Shown one piece after another: positions 42,823-54,663 of a stretch of 64,000 bases of DNA. Source of the DNA: Lantana camara (Eukaryota > Streptophyta > Magnoliopsida > Lamiales > Verbenaceae). How positions within the stretch are numbered: the stretch's first letter is position 1; each line of letters starts with the position of its first letter. The stretch lies in contig CM074862.1 in assembly GCA_037501455.1 (NCBI GenBank), positions 57,195,501-57,259,500 on the forward strand, read 5' to 3'. The translations under genes were made by a program, and so were the position numbers. The notes below the pieces were generated by a model that worked only from the letters and a program-made list of their open reading frames with translations, did no database searches and was not told where the DNA came from.

Positions 42823-44616
42823 TCACTCCTTCTCAAGGTTAGTCTTAGGACACATCTTCTTTGAAAGACATGTTCCTACACTCATAGGAAGGTTCTTAAC
42901 CTTTGCTGACTCCATATTGAATCTCTTCAATACTTTATCAATGTACATCGACAGTGATAGTCCTATTAACCTTCTAGATCTATCTCTATAGATTTTAATT
43001 CCAAGGATATAGGACGCATCACCTAGATCTTTCATCTCGAATTGGTTCGATAACCATAACTTAGTCACTTTCATGTCATCCTTCGAATTCCCAATAAGAA
43101 GGATGTCATCAACATAAAGTACTAAGAATTGCACTGAGGTTTCCAATTCCTTTCTATACACACATGATTCATTCGAAATTTGCATGAAGCCAAACGTTTT
43201 GACTGATTCATCAAATCGAATGTTCCAATTCCTAGAAGCCTGTTTCAATCCATAGATTGATCTTTGGAGTTTGCAAACCTTTTGCTCACTCCCACTGAAT
43301 GTGAAACCTATGGGTTGCTCCATATAAATGTCTTTGTCAATTTCACCATTGAGGAAGGCAGTTTTCACATCCATTTGCCATATCTCATAGTCATAATATG
43401 CAGCAATGGCAAGCATGATTCGAATGGACTTTTGCATTGCAACTGGTGAAAAGGTTTTGTCAAAGTCCACGCCGGGTCTTTGAGTGAATCCTTTTGCAAC
43501 CAGTTTTGCTTTGTAGGCTGCAATGCTTCCATCAACTCCAAGCTTTCTCTTAAAGATCCATTTGCAACCTATGGGTTTGACCCCATCAGGCAAATCTACC
43601 AAGGTCCAAACTTGGTTGGAGTTCATGGAATCCATTTCGGATTTCATGGCTTCTATCCACTGTTCAGAGTCAGAATCTGAAAGTGCCTCCTCATATGTTG
43701 AAGGATCATTATCCTTTTGAGAGATTTCATGGAAGAATCCATACCATCTCTCCGGCTGTCTAGGAGTGCGTTCAGAACGCCTTAGAGGAGGATTTACATG
43801 TGTATCGAAATTCGTGATTGGTTGTGGTTGATCAGTAGGGGACGTTTCTTCAGTGGGTGGCGTGGGGTTACTTTGTACTTCTTCTAATTCTATGATCTTG
43901 CCTTTCTTTTCTTTAAGGAACGGTTCCTCAAGAAAAGTGGCATTTCTGGAAACAAACACCTTTTGCTCAGATTGATCATAGAAGTAGTATCTTATGGATT
44001 CCTTAGGATAACCTACAAAGTAGCATAAGTTAGAACGAGATTCTAACTTATCTCCCACTGTCCTCTTCACGTAAGCAGGACAACCCCAAATTCTTAAGTA
44101 AAAATAGCTAGGGATTTTACCATGCCACATTTCATGGGGCGTTTTAGGGACTGACTTAGAGGGAACTACATTCAAAATCTTTGCTGCACTTTCTAGGCCA
44201 TAACCCCAGAAAGAAGGTGGTAAGTCAGTGAAACTCATCATGGAACGAACCATATCAAGTAAGGTTCGATTCCTTCTCTCAGAAACTCCATTAAGCTGAG
44301 GAGTTCCCGGAGGAGTCCACTGAGAGATAATCCCATTATCTTTGAGATGATTAAGGAATTCTTCACTAAGATATTCGCCTCCTCGATCAGATCGAAGTGC
44401 TTTGATCTTGTGACCAGTTTGGTTCTCAACCTCCTTTTGAAATTCTAAGAATTTCTCAAAAGCTTCAGATTTATACTTCATTAAGTATACATAACCATAC
44501 CGACTAAAGTCATCAGTAAAGGTTATGAAATACTGATGATTGTTTCTAGTGCTTACACTAAGCGGTCCACAAACATCAGTATGGATCAAATCCAAAACCT
44601 TAGTGGCACGTTCCAC
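42823..44616 (-). pseudogene. L1 integrase core and reverse transcriptase fragment
   Basis: The integrase DDE core is visible: LIHTDVCGPL, ALRSDRGGEYLSEEF and LNGVSERRNRTLLDM. A variable linker follows, then the copia RT with WIFKRKLGVDGS, QMDVKTAFLNGEI, KLQRSIYGLKQASRNW and the catalytic LVLYVDDILLIG. The frame opens just after a TGA at 44620-44622, where L2 has GGA, and closes with TGA at 42823-42825, where L2 has AGA. Both ends are therefore single-base lesions, not natural termini. Confidence 0.92.
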
Positions 44617-44745
44617 AGTTCATTTAAAAGGAACTTTGGACATTTTTCCTTTGAGACAGGATTCGCAAGAAGTTAACTCTTTGAGATCATTTTTAGAGAA
44701 TGATCCTAATGTGTTTATCTTGCTAATTCTGTTTTTGGAAATGTG

Positions 44746-45504
44746 TCATAATCTAGCGTACCATAAGGGAGCTGAAACTTTGTCATCTCTCTTACGCTTT
44801 GTTTCTCGTTGTATATTCATAATATTGATATTTCGAGTTAGGTAAAGTCCATTACTTAGAGTACCGATGTGAACGGAAGAGTTGCTCCGTTTGATAAAAT
44901 ATTTACCATTCTTAATATAAGTTTCATAACCTTCACAATCTAATATTGGAACTGAAATTATATTACGAATAATGCTCGGTACATAAAGGACTTTATTTAA
45001 GACTAACTCAAAACTACCTAAATCTAATCTAATTGTGCCTAAAGCTTGAGCTTCAACGTTTGAGCCATCGCCGATCTTCAAGACACATTCTCCTTCTTTG
45101 AGTTGTTGGACTTCACTTAGCATCTATACATCATTACAGATATGAGTTCCATAACCGGTATCAAGTACCCAAGAACTGGAATTAATAGAAAGATTTATTT
45201 CAACGAGAAAAATACCTTTCTTTAGAGTAGCCTTGTACTCTGGGCAGTTTCTCCTCCAATGTCCCGCTTTGCCACAATGGAAGCAAACATCCTCTTTCTG
45301 ATCACGCTTCTTCTTTTGGGCCTTTCCCTTCGAAATGCCACCAGTGGGCCTAAGGGGTTTCTTCTTCTTCTTTTGGGCTTTCTTGCCCTTACCTTTCGAA
45401 GGCCCAGAAGAGGAAGATGGAGCATTCACCATCAAAACCTTATTGTCCTTCTTGATCGTGCTTTGAGCGGTCACAAGCTGACTAATCAGCTCAGCTACAG
45501 TAGC
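44746..45504 (-). pseudogene. L1 Gag C-terminus, protease and integrase N-terminus fragment
   Basis: From the G insertion boundary the frame reads AELISQ, then a Lys-rich linker, the nucleocapsid knuckle CFHCGKAGHWRRNC and the protease active-site region WVLDTGYGTHICND (L2 has DTGCG). After a TAG at 45124-45126 it continues through the protease to SAPLWYARL, the start of the integrase zinc-binding domain, and stops at a TGA at 44746-44748. In that domain the first His of the usual LWH..RLGH is Tyr, as in L2. Confidence 0.88.
45500..45504 (+). repeat. Target-site duplication GTAGC of solo LTR G, left
   Basis: Identical to 49591-49595. L2 carries GTAGC once at the matching place (near 61182), confirming the empty site. 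Confidence 0.95.
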
Positions 45505-47760
45505 TGTAGCACCCCGCACGTGAGGCACCACATCCCCCGCACTATGGCTCAACACGAGTAACGAAACAGCTAATCCACACCCATATCAAACCATAGCGAA
45601 CGGGAGACAAACATACAAACCTTCCTAGGCCAGGCGGAACTAGACCCTGCAATGATAACCAATCAACCAAAATATAATGCATTGCAAAGCCAAAATTCAA
45701 ACATACAAACCATAAGTAGAATTTGGGCTCTTCAGGCCTCTTTTTAACTCATAATTACAGTCCAACAAGCCAATTCAATAATAATTACATAATTATTCAA
45801 GTTTATGATACTGCAGAATCGAATCAAACCTAAATCCAATACAAGAGTGAGTGCAGAGACTCTCCTAACCTAACTCGACCCACCTAAAGACTCCAAACAC
45901 CTCCGCCTAGCTCGAAACTCCAAAATCAAACCTGCACACTAAAAAGTTGGGGTAGGGAGAGGGTCAGTCTCTAGAAGACTGAGTGAGCAGGAGCGATATA
46001 CATATATAAAAACATGCACATGCGAGTCATAAATTCCGAACAAGGTTTTGGTTGCGATTAGTTCCCAAAAAGGGCAAGAGAATGATTAATCAATGCTCGG
46101 ATTTTATGACTAATCATATTAATTAATTACATTCATAAATCATACATAAATATAAGGCTCGGCGAGTGAGCGTGCATCATCTCCAACCAAACTCCGACCG
46201 TGTACGACAATTATCAATAATATTTTAAATAGGTGGTCATGCAATACGTCATAATACACACAGACCATAAATCATATCATAAACATATTCGTTTGGGCGA
46301 TCCGGATCCCGGCATTCCCGCACGGTGCATAACCATAACATAAACATATTCATAAGCATAATCAGAAATCATAACCAACCTTCTTCCTCCGGGTGGTGGA
46401 CGGGCTTGCAAGACCCGGCCACCGGTTCATACATAGGCCAATGGGGGTACATGAATCCCCCAAGGGCACTCAGCTCCCATTCCCCGCTAAACCTCCTAGC
46501 GAGGGCCGGTATCACCGTACTTTGGTTGGGACTAGTATATGGGATCCCCGTTAGCCCTTGCTTCCTCGGTTAGCCACATATACCAAGTCCCTGGGCCCGT
46601 GAATATAACATATATGAAATCTCGCCAAAACATATCAATACATACATATGATACATACTATAAGGAATCATACCTTACCGTGTAATTCGGCATATGCTAT
46701 ATACGTACCTCTCCATGTCATCCTAATCCGTAGCTAGCATGAATACACACGGTTTGGAGCATAGCCTCAATACAAAACCATTTTTAAGCTTATATACGCT
46801 CATACGTAATATTTCAGAAGAATTTACTCGATAACTTCATTTGAAAACCATATATATATAATCATAAGGTTTTGGCCAAAGCTTTTCACATAAGTGTTGT
46901 AGGGTTTAATACGTAGCTAAAACGAATACACCCTCACCTGAACCGTGACGATACAAGGATACGAATACCAAGTGCCTGAACGATCAAGATCTCTCCACCC
47001 TGGAGATAAACTGTACAAAAGACAACATGACGTGTTTGTGAGACTCCAATGAACCATATATGACGCTCGGCAATGAAGTGAATATGACATGAATGCATAA
47101 ATGATCATATTATATCAATAAAATGTTCATGTGCACGATTAAGAAATTTAAAACATATAATCAAATCATTCATTCATATGTTTCGTTCAATTTCATAAAT
47201 TCATAAATTCATATTTCATAATTTCATAAATTCATAACATTCATAATATTCATAATGCATATCAATTAATCCATGAATTCATTTAATAATCAAAACACAT
47301 AATATTCATATTCACATTTAGGAATAAAATAAATAGAACGTTAAATCAATAGTCGGTAAATTAAATACGCGAAATAGAAATCAACTAATTTTCAAAATTG
47401 AATTAAATCAAATAATAATTGAAATATATAATAAATATATATATAATCATTATATATAATATGTAATAACATATAATGTATATAACATATATATATATAT
47501 ACACGTACACACACATTACATATCCATGCATGCATATAGATATATACTCAATACATAATATATATACTATATATTACACACATGCATGCATTCACACAAT
47601 CAAACACCCATGCACGCATACAACACACACAGCAAATTACTAACACAACCACCTACAAAGAACAACAACAGCAGCCAAGCACGCAATTACAGTAGCAGCA
47701 ACAACATACATCACGCAGGGAAGAAGAAGAAGACGCAGGAATATTTTTGAAAAACAGGGT

Positions 47761-47881
47761 GACACCCCCGTGTCACCCTCCAAACCTATACCGAGACACC
47801 CCCGTGCCTCGGTACAGCAACTCCAGGCCACGCTGCACCCCCGTTCCTCGATGGAACGGACAGAAGTGGCACGCCCGTGAC
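47761..47881. repeat. Four-copy palindrome array in G, unit GACACCCCCGTGTC
   Basis: Units at 47761-47774, 47795-47808, 47834-47847 (decayed) and 47868-47881. The half-site GACAC/GTGTC is shared with D and the intact LARD. Confidence 0.82.
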
Positions 47882-49356
47882 GTGCAGCAGCAGCAGCCTC
47901 TGCTACAGACAGCAACACGCAGAAACAGAGCAGCAAACCAGCAAGAAAACAGGCAACCAAAGCAACATTACAAGGTACAAATTGCTGCAAGAACTCAACA
48001 AGAATGATCCCTCAAAGCCAAGAAAATTGACAGCAAAACATGAAGGAAACACAGCAGCTTTGACAGCTGAAAATCATGCCAGAAAACAGAGCAACCAACG
48101 CGGAAAAACAGGGCAAGAACAAATCACTCCTTCTCCATCTATACACCTCAGTTAAGGCCAACAAAAAAGTAGCAAAACATCATGAATTCAACAAGTAAAT
48201 CAGTCCCTAACAAGCTCAAACAAGAAAACAACCGTACGTGACATTCATTGAAGGTTTTCTCAAAGTACCATAATTAATATCTCATTAATACTTCACCCAC
48301 CAAGAAATCAATGATCATAAATGATATGAGGATGTTAAAATAATCAATATCAAGCTTGGAATCAATCAAAACCATTGAGAATCGAAGGAGATCAAGAAAT
48401 TGCCCCAATTTTCTTTTTTTCGGAAAAATGCCCAGAAATGATGAAACCATGCTCAACTTCATGAATGAAAGGGTGGAAATGATCATAAATGAACATATAA
48501 TACAACCCTAAGCTTACCTTGTTGATTGGTTGAAGTTTGGATGAGATTTGAGCTCCAAAATCTCCAAGGATGGAAGGGTTACGAGATTGGAATGACTGCA
48601 GAAGCTTTGGCTGAGTTTTTGGGGATTGTGTGAGGGTTATCTCGGTTAAGGCTTGATATGTCATGATAGATGGTTGAGTTAGGGTTTTAAAGAATCAAAC
48701 CATGGTTAATTTGGTTATGGTTTGGATAAGATATGGCTCATTTTGTACAGCAAGGTCAAATGGATGTCGTTTCGTTTTTCGGTTGGATTTCGGAGGTCCA
48801 ATGATTTAGGAAAAATATAAGGCTAAGTTTACTAAACTCGCATTTTCGTTACGAGTTCAGCGGAGTTGACGGAACTCGAATCCGAGTTCCCGAGCTCAAG
48901 ATATTAAATTCGAAACCAAGGGTACGCTAAGTGCTCGTTAGCCCCCGATTTGGTTCCTCAATACAAATTAAATCCGTTAACATATCAAATGAATTGAAAA
49001 ATATAAATCGAGCATAAAATCATATTCATAACACATATATTTACGACATACTAAATATTCGTGGCAATCCGAAATCATTTCATATAAGAACGAAGCTCAA
49101 AATTAACAAACAAACTCATTCATGCAATTCATGCATATTCAAATAAAATCCATGCATGAATATTATAATTCCCATGCAAAATATAATTTCCCATGCATAA
49201 TTATTATAAATAATAAATTAATTCTAATATTAAATAAATTATATTAGGTCACGTAATTAATTAACTAAACATGATTAATTAGCATAACATATAATTAGCA
49301 TAATCATTAAATTAATAATAATGTAAATAAACGTATACATATATATACTTAAAGAA

Positions 49357-49362
<6 letters not shown>

Positions 49363-49401
<39 letters not shown>
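49363..49401. repeat. (AT)n microsatellite
   Basis: About 19 uninterrupted AT dinucleotides near the 5' end of LTR G. Confidence 0.95.
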
Positions 49402-49404
<3 letters not shown>

Positions 49405-49590
49405 CGATATATATATATTAGAATTAATAATAAATTAAAAATAATATATAATAAAATAAAATAATAACAATTATAATAAAATTAAATATAAAACACATAA
49501 AAACAATTAATCACATAATTAAATAATTTAATTGCGCAATTTAGAAGCAAATATGACATATTAATAAAATTGAAAAACCGGGGCGTTACA

Positions 49591-49595
49591 GTAGC
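49591..49595 (+). repeat. Target-site duplication GTAGC of solo LTR G, right
   Basis: Identical to 45500-45504. Confidence 0.95.
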
Positions 49596-50138
49596 ACCAG
49601 CATGATTCATGTTGAAGTTAAGGACAAATGGGTTGAATGATGGTGGGAGCGAAGCTAGCAACAAATCCACTGAAAGCTCATCTTTCAGTGGCATGTCCAT
49701 GGAAGCGAGTTTCTCAGTAAGGGCAAGAAACTTGAGTCCATATTCATAGACACTTGAACCTTCCCTCATTCTCAAGTGGAACAATTCCTTTGAAGTGTTA
49801 TACCTTGTAACACGTTCCTGAGGGCGGTAAAGTTGCTGTAAGTGGTCGTAAATCTCCCAAGCGAATTCCATGGCCTCATGTTGCCTTTGCAAGTCCGGAG
49901 ACATGTTAGCCAACATAAGGCAACGGGCTTCAAGATTATCATCCTTCCACTTCTGAATCGCATCCCGCTCGGCCCGAGTGGGAGCCTCTCCTTCGGGACT
50001 GGGCTCCCCTTCGAAGAGAACATAAGTTCTCTTCTCAGAATCTAAAATGATTTTTAGATTCCTCAGCCAATCAGAATAGTTGGGACCAGTCAACTTGTAT
50101 GACTCGAGGATGGATACAAGAGGGTTTTTGGTTGCCAT
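49591..50138 (-). pseudogene. L1 Gag N-terminal fragment
   Basis: Begins MATKNPLVSILESYKLTGPN at 50138, the typical opening of Angela-type copia Gag (ILE..KLTGPN..DW.RNL.I.L). It runs through the UBN2-like capsid region (WEIYDHLQQLYRP, TSKELFHLRMREG, LASLPPSF) to NHAGATV. G then interrupts it, and the open frame continues briefly into G to 49482. There are no nonsense codons in this part, while L2 has one at the codon after SPDLQR. Confidence 0.9.
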
Positions 50139-50344
50139 TTCAAAACACGTAGAGAATCACAGAATCTACGACTTAAATGGTAAAACAGAGAACTAGTGAG
50201 CATGCTGAATTATAACGATATACAAAAGATAAGGTCTTTAATCTATTGTAGCTCCCACTGTTTTTCAAAGATCTATAATTCCCAAAGATCTAAGAGGAAC
50301 ACGTTTCCCAGTGGGTACTAAGATCCTAGGCATTTTACCTCGAA

Positions 50345-50665
50345 CCCACGACTCGCGGACATTCTCAGTAAGAACCCTAGGTAGGTACAACTTACCAATT
50401 CTAACACCTTTAGAACTCTTAGTAATTGTTTTTGCATCACCTATCTTTCAATATGGACCCACGACTCGTGCGACATCCATATTTACTTAGGCGTTAAGCT
50501 AGACCCATTAATCATAAGATCATGAACAAAACTTAGTTCGAACGACCCACGACTCGCGGACATCGCCCTTGCTAAAATCGATCGTGAAATATTGATCATT
50601 TAAAATGATCAATTAGGTAACTAAGAACTAATAAGGTCCACTAGCTATCCCACGACTCGCGGACA
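50345..50665 (-). repeat. Four copies of a 17-bp motif in L1 leader
   Basis: CCCACGACTCGCGGACA at 50345, 50546 and 50649 (the last two exact), and the variant CCCACGACTCGTGCGACA at 50458. Spacing is irregular, about 85-115 bp. Confidence 0.88.
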
Positions 50666-51824
50666 ATAACTAGCTTTACTTACTAAACTTAAAACCTATT
50701 GATGGAATGCTAGGAATTTAATTCAAAATTTGCATCTCGAATTAAATACCTATTTGTTCGAAATTAGCTTAATATTTAATGGGAATTTTCGAATCAACCG
50801 GAGAGTTGTCCGGTTCGACCTCACCAACATATATGTTATCCAATTTTATTAGTCTTGATTAATGCAAGTACACTTAAATGCATTTCAAACAAGCACATAA
50901 ACAGATAACATGTCCTAGCATGATACTGACATGTAATGATCATGGGTTCTACCTATCTTATGCGTGATATGTGGGAGCCACTCCACAATCACAAGTTCTA
51001 ACATACATGCCACATAAACAGTTCAAATCATATAAGGGAAAGCGGTAACAAAATACGAGCCCTATCTCTATTACATTTAACAATTGAGATTCCCCTCCCT
51101 AACATTTTGAGGGGTCTTCACTTATGGCCTCCTTGTTACTTGAATGTGGTCCATCTTACTCCATGGGTGCATTGTCTCCAAAATGAAAATAAAACCTCAC
51201 CACCTATCTCTACTCTCAAATTACAATAAAAAGAAAAAGACATAAAGTAATAAGGCTCAATCTTCATATTGGCCTTAGACAATTACACGGGGCATACCCC
51301 GGCCTCAAAAACAGTAATATGGAAAGCCACATAATAAATCACATAACAGTACGCACATAAGTGAGGCTCCAACCTCAATTGAAAAACGTAACTATAGGGC
51401 TCCAACCCCAATTTAAACCATCCATGTGCATAAATTAAAACCATACATAGATCTCAACCCATGATCACCTAACATGCTTTTGCGAGAATTTAAATTTAGC
51501 CAATAAATTAAAATTCCCGTTTCAAGTCCTAATGACTTAAAACACGACTTAGATGCAATTCTTGTTCAAGAGCCTTTTCAATAAAACCCGAAAAAACAAT
51601 AAACCAATAAAATTCCAATTAATTTCCAAAATCAATAATTTTATTCTTTCATTATTTTCAGAAAATAAAATTTGTAATTTTTCCAAAGTTCAAATCGCTT
51701 AAATTTCTAAAATCTCAATTTAATCAATTATTTCAAAAATAATTCAAATTTAATAAATAAAATTTTCAGAAAAATTAAATCGGGATTGAATTGGACTAAA
51801 CACGAAAATCAAGATCGCGAAACG

Positions 51825-52165
51825 AAGTGCCTGGAACGGACTGCACGTCCGCCCGAGACCAAGCCCGGCTGACACACATCATCGCGCACAGGGACACGCG
51901 CGCCAGCGCTGCGCACAGCCGGCAGCGTAAGCTGCCAGCGTGCGCGTGCATGGCGCGCATCAGCTGGGCGAGGTGGGCGGCCGCGGCCGGGAGGCTCCCG
52001 CGCGGTTGCGGGAGGTGCAGGCGGGCTCGCCTAGGCGCGCACATAGGCGCTGGCGGACGGCAGTGGCGGGCAGTCCCGCGCGGTTGCGGGACTACTGGGC
52101 GGGAGGACGCATGGGCCTGGCGTGCTACGCCTTAGCACGTCCAGGCTCGCGTTTTCGTAACGCGA
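51825..52165 (-). other. GC-rich island with hairpins in L1 leader
   Basis: An abrupt CpG-rich block in AT-rich sequence. It carries two 20-bp inverted repeats, CTCCCGCGCGGTTGCGGGAG (51995-52014) and GTCCCGCGCGGTTGCGGGAC (52073-52092). The open frames over it (up to 102 codons) reflect base composition and differ from those of L2. Confidence 0.82.
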
Positions 52166-52420
52166 TTTCGTGTTTCGTATTTTTTTAGTTCAAAAACCAA
52201 AACAATCCAAAATTCAAAAACACGAATTAAATTAATTTCTATCAAAACGGGTTTCCGAAAACACAATTTAAGAAAACAGTTTCAGAAATTCAAGAAAAAT
52301 TACAGTTTCGTATTTCAGGCTTTGTAAAAGAACTCAAGAATACTTAATTCGCATCTAAGCCTAAGAATTTCTACCAAATTCAGAATAATGGAGACGAATC
52401 AGAAACACGATTAACGAGGT

Positions 52421-52433
52421 GGCTCTGATACCA
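52421..52433 (-). other. L1 primer-binding site (initiator Met tRNA)
   Basis: The element strand reads TGGTATCAGAGCC, 2 nt from the 5' LTR. Confidence 0.93.
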
Positions 52434-52435
52434 CT

Positions 52436-54398
52436 TGTTGGAAAACACGAATCAGAAAGCAGCGGAATTTAAAAAATTTTCCCAACAAAAGGACCTTGGA
52501 CTCGCAATCGTGTAACCAAATTCGTAGAGACAGAAAACTTACTTTTCTTTTGTTCTTTCTTGAAGCGTTTCAAGCCACCCAAGAACGCTCTTCTCGCGGC
52601 TTGATCCCCTCTCCTTGGTAAAGCTCGAATCTTCAAACTTCTAACTTGAAGTCTCTAGAGAAAGTCCACCACCTTGATCACAATCTAACTAGTAAGGATG
52701 CTAGTTCTGTAGTTAGTGTTTAGGCTTAACCTAGGGTTTATTTGATCTTGGAGAAAGGAAGGTGTTCAACACATGAACCAAAAGAATTGCCAATTCGCTC
52801 TAAAGGGGAGCATGAGCTCCTCTACATATAGGAAAGGGAGAGGGACGGCCGAACCTATTCCTTGTTGGACAAGAATTTGGTTCTTCTCTCTCCTATTACT
52901 TGATCATCAAGTATTTTCCAACTTTGACTTTGAATTCTAATTCAAGTCAACTTTTAAGAGAGCTAAAAATATCCAAACTATTTTTGGATAATTTTATACT
53001 TTATTTATTATAAAATAAATAACTTATTTTTATCTAATTAATTAATTCGTAATTAATTAACTAGATTATTTTCTCCAAAATAAGACTTTCTTTTTAATTC
53101 AAAATTAAACCAAAGTCTATTAAATAATTAACACATTTAATTATTTAATACATATATATATATAATATATATATATATATTCACACGTGTGTGACACGTG
53201 TCACAGTGACACGTGTCACTCACGTGAGCCACACGTGTGATTTCACAAGTGTGGAACCCTCTTGGCCCGATTAACTCGTTTAATCATTTTAAAGCCTCAA
53301 CTCATGTAACCAAGTTGTTGTGTGTGACCCTCTAGGTTCTCAATTCAATTAGCTGTGACCCTAATTAATTAATTCACTAATTAATTAATCAGTCCACAGA
53401 TTAAACGACCATGGTCTAGCAACAGGTGTTTAACCCCTAGCTGAATTGGAATGTTCGGATTCGACAGAACCTTTAAGTCATTGATTCATGCGAGATACAA
53501 TCCTCCTACTTACTATCTCTCAACCAAGATCTAGGGTAAGGGAATAATCAGAACCCTAATAATCCGGTCTTAAAGTTAAGTGCATTTCATATCCATTTGA
53601 TCTCAATCCAAGAAACCCTTTTCTTGATGTCTTGATCTACTGCCTTGGCCAAGGACTCCATATGGCATATGAATGACTTACACAATAAGAGATCACCTTG
53701 CAAATGCAAGTGTAGGTCCTTTCTTGATTCTCATTCACTTTCATGAATCACTTGTACAGCCCCAGCACAAGCCTTGAATCAGTTGTCTAAGGCGACACCC
53801 TTTAAAGCTTATACCTAAGACTACTGAGTTAACTCATAAAGTGACAAGGAACCTCAAGTCTAAGGATCAATTAATCACATCAATGACTCGTGAGATGTTT
53901 CCTAATCTGGAAGTTTCCATTTCCTGAAATAGAAACTTCCTTTCCCATTTAGGAATGTTCTCACACGGGGCACCTCAGTGAACTTACTTATTAAAGTAAG
54001 CACCCTCATGTATCACGCACGTATCAACTATACACTTTGCACCTACATGAAACAAGGTGGTCCTTCTTAAGGGCGTGATCCCACAAGCAAGCCTTAGAGG
54101 AGTCAGGTTGACACTCCCACTGTCTGTAGGACTCATCGGCTTGGAGTATTTTACTAATCATGACTTATGTGATATAGGGCTCGTTTCATGAACCATTTCA
54201 CCTAAATGGTAGAGTCCTAAAGTCATCAGGATTAGGGGAGTTCTCATATATGCACAGCTAAAGTAAACGCATACCAAACAAGAGCATATAAAGAAGTGTT
54301 ACCTCAATTCGTTATTTTATTCAAAGATTGTCTGTGATTACAATAAGGAAAAGCACAAAGCGGATATACAATCGGCTTTTAGGGCACTATTCCTAACA
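52436..54398 (-). repeat. L1 5' LTR (1963 bp)
   Basis: Matches the 3' LTR with about 30 substitutions plus an indel in the G-box cluster. The TATA element reads TATATGTA (52823-52830), weaker than TATATATA in the 3' LTR. Confidence 0.93.
53182..53264. promoter_or_regulatory. G-box/ABRE-like cluster in L1 5' LTR
   Basis: Five ACGT cores including a duplicated GACACGTGTC; a sixth site is mutated to CACAAGTGTG. Confidence 0.65.
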
Positions 54399-54403
54399 AT
54401 AAG
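54399..54403 (+). repeat. Target-site duplication ATAAG of copia L1, right
   Basis: Identical to 40156-40160. From here to 54638 K's own leader resumes, with no gene in it. Confidence 0.95.
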
Positions 54404-54638
54404 CACGTAGTTAATTTAGGTACAACAAAGTAGTTACAAGTTAGGTGATATAAGAAGGTAGTTAACGAAAAGCCTCAATAGAAACAACATATTCCATCCA
54501 AGATGCTCATGTAATGCAAGAACAATTATGTTAATCAACAACGTAGCATATGCCAACCGAGTCACTTTAAAGCACATAAGCAAGTTGCTCCTATTGCCGT
54601 ACGACCTAGACGACTCAAGAGCCCGATTTTGAACCTTC

Positions 54639-54651
54639 GGCTCTGACACCA
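54639..54651 (-). other. K primer-binding site, one mismatch
   Basis: The element strand reads TGGTGTCAGAGCC, one base from the initiator-Met complement. It is 12 nt from the LTR, a longer gap than in the other elements. Confidence 0.75.
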
Positions 54652-54663
54652 ACCAAATAAGGG

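Larger units (their letters stand above)
45505..49590 (-). mobile_element. Solo LTR G (4086 bp) inserted in L1 gag
   Basis: Ends TGTAGCACC and GGGGCGTTACA, flanked by GTAGC. There is no internal primer site, polypurine tract or second LTR, so this is one LTR left by recombination between the two LTRs of a full element. On the minus strand it shows TGTAACGCCCCGG, a donor-like CAAG|GTAAGC near 48515, the palindrome array 47761-47881, TTCAG|GTGAGGG near 46935, the stem-loop 45965-45981, an acceptor-like TGTGCAG|G near 45932 and the terminal GTGCGGGGGATGTGG block. AT-rich parts include (AT)n at 49363-49401 and TTCATAAA repeats near 47200-47240. No gene is supported inside. Confidence 0.92.
50139..52435 (-). 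other. L1 untranslated leader (2.3 kb)
   Basis: Lies between the primer site and the Gag ATG. It is AT-rich except for a GC-rich island (about 51825-52165), and contains four copies of CCCACGACTCGCGGACA. No frame is accepted as a gene. A leader of about 2 kb matches the known BARE/Angela plan. Confidence 0.85.
40161..54398 (-). mobile_element. Copia element L1 (Angela/BARE-like), split by solo LTR G
   Basis: Complete minus-strand Ty1/copia element with LTRs at 40161-42108 and 52436-54398, TSD ATAAG, primer site, roughly 2.3-kb leader, gag-pol frame and polypurine tract. Domain order Gag, protease, integrase, RT, RNase H defines copia. LTRs near 1.95 kb and a very long leader fit the Angela/BARE lineage. 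Without the 4086-bp insertion G it would be about 10.1 kb. The frame is broken by four stops (42823, 44620, 44746, 45124), a 2-bp frameshift near 42735 and G. The LTRs differ at about 30 sites by eye, so some coding damage may predate transposition or reflect in-trans mobilisation. L1 sits between the gag and the primer site of K. Confidence 0.93.

Noticed and set aside
49363..49401. AT run as an origin or matrix attachment site
   Set aside because: A simple AT microsatellite inside a solo LTR gives no specific support for such a function.
51827..52188. Overlapping frames of 82-102 codons on both strands over the GC-rich leader island
   Set aside because: GC-rich sequence lacks stop codons in all frames; the L2 counterparts are unrelated.
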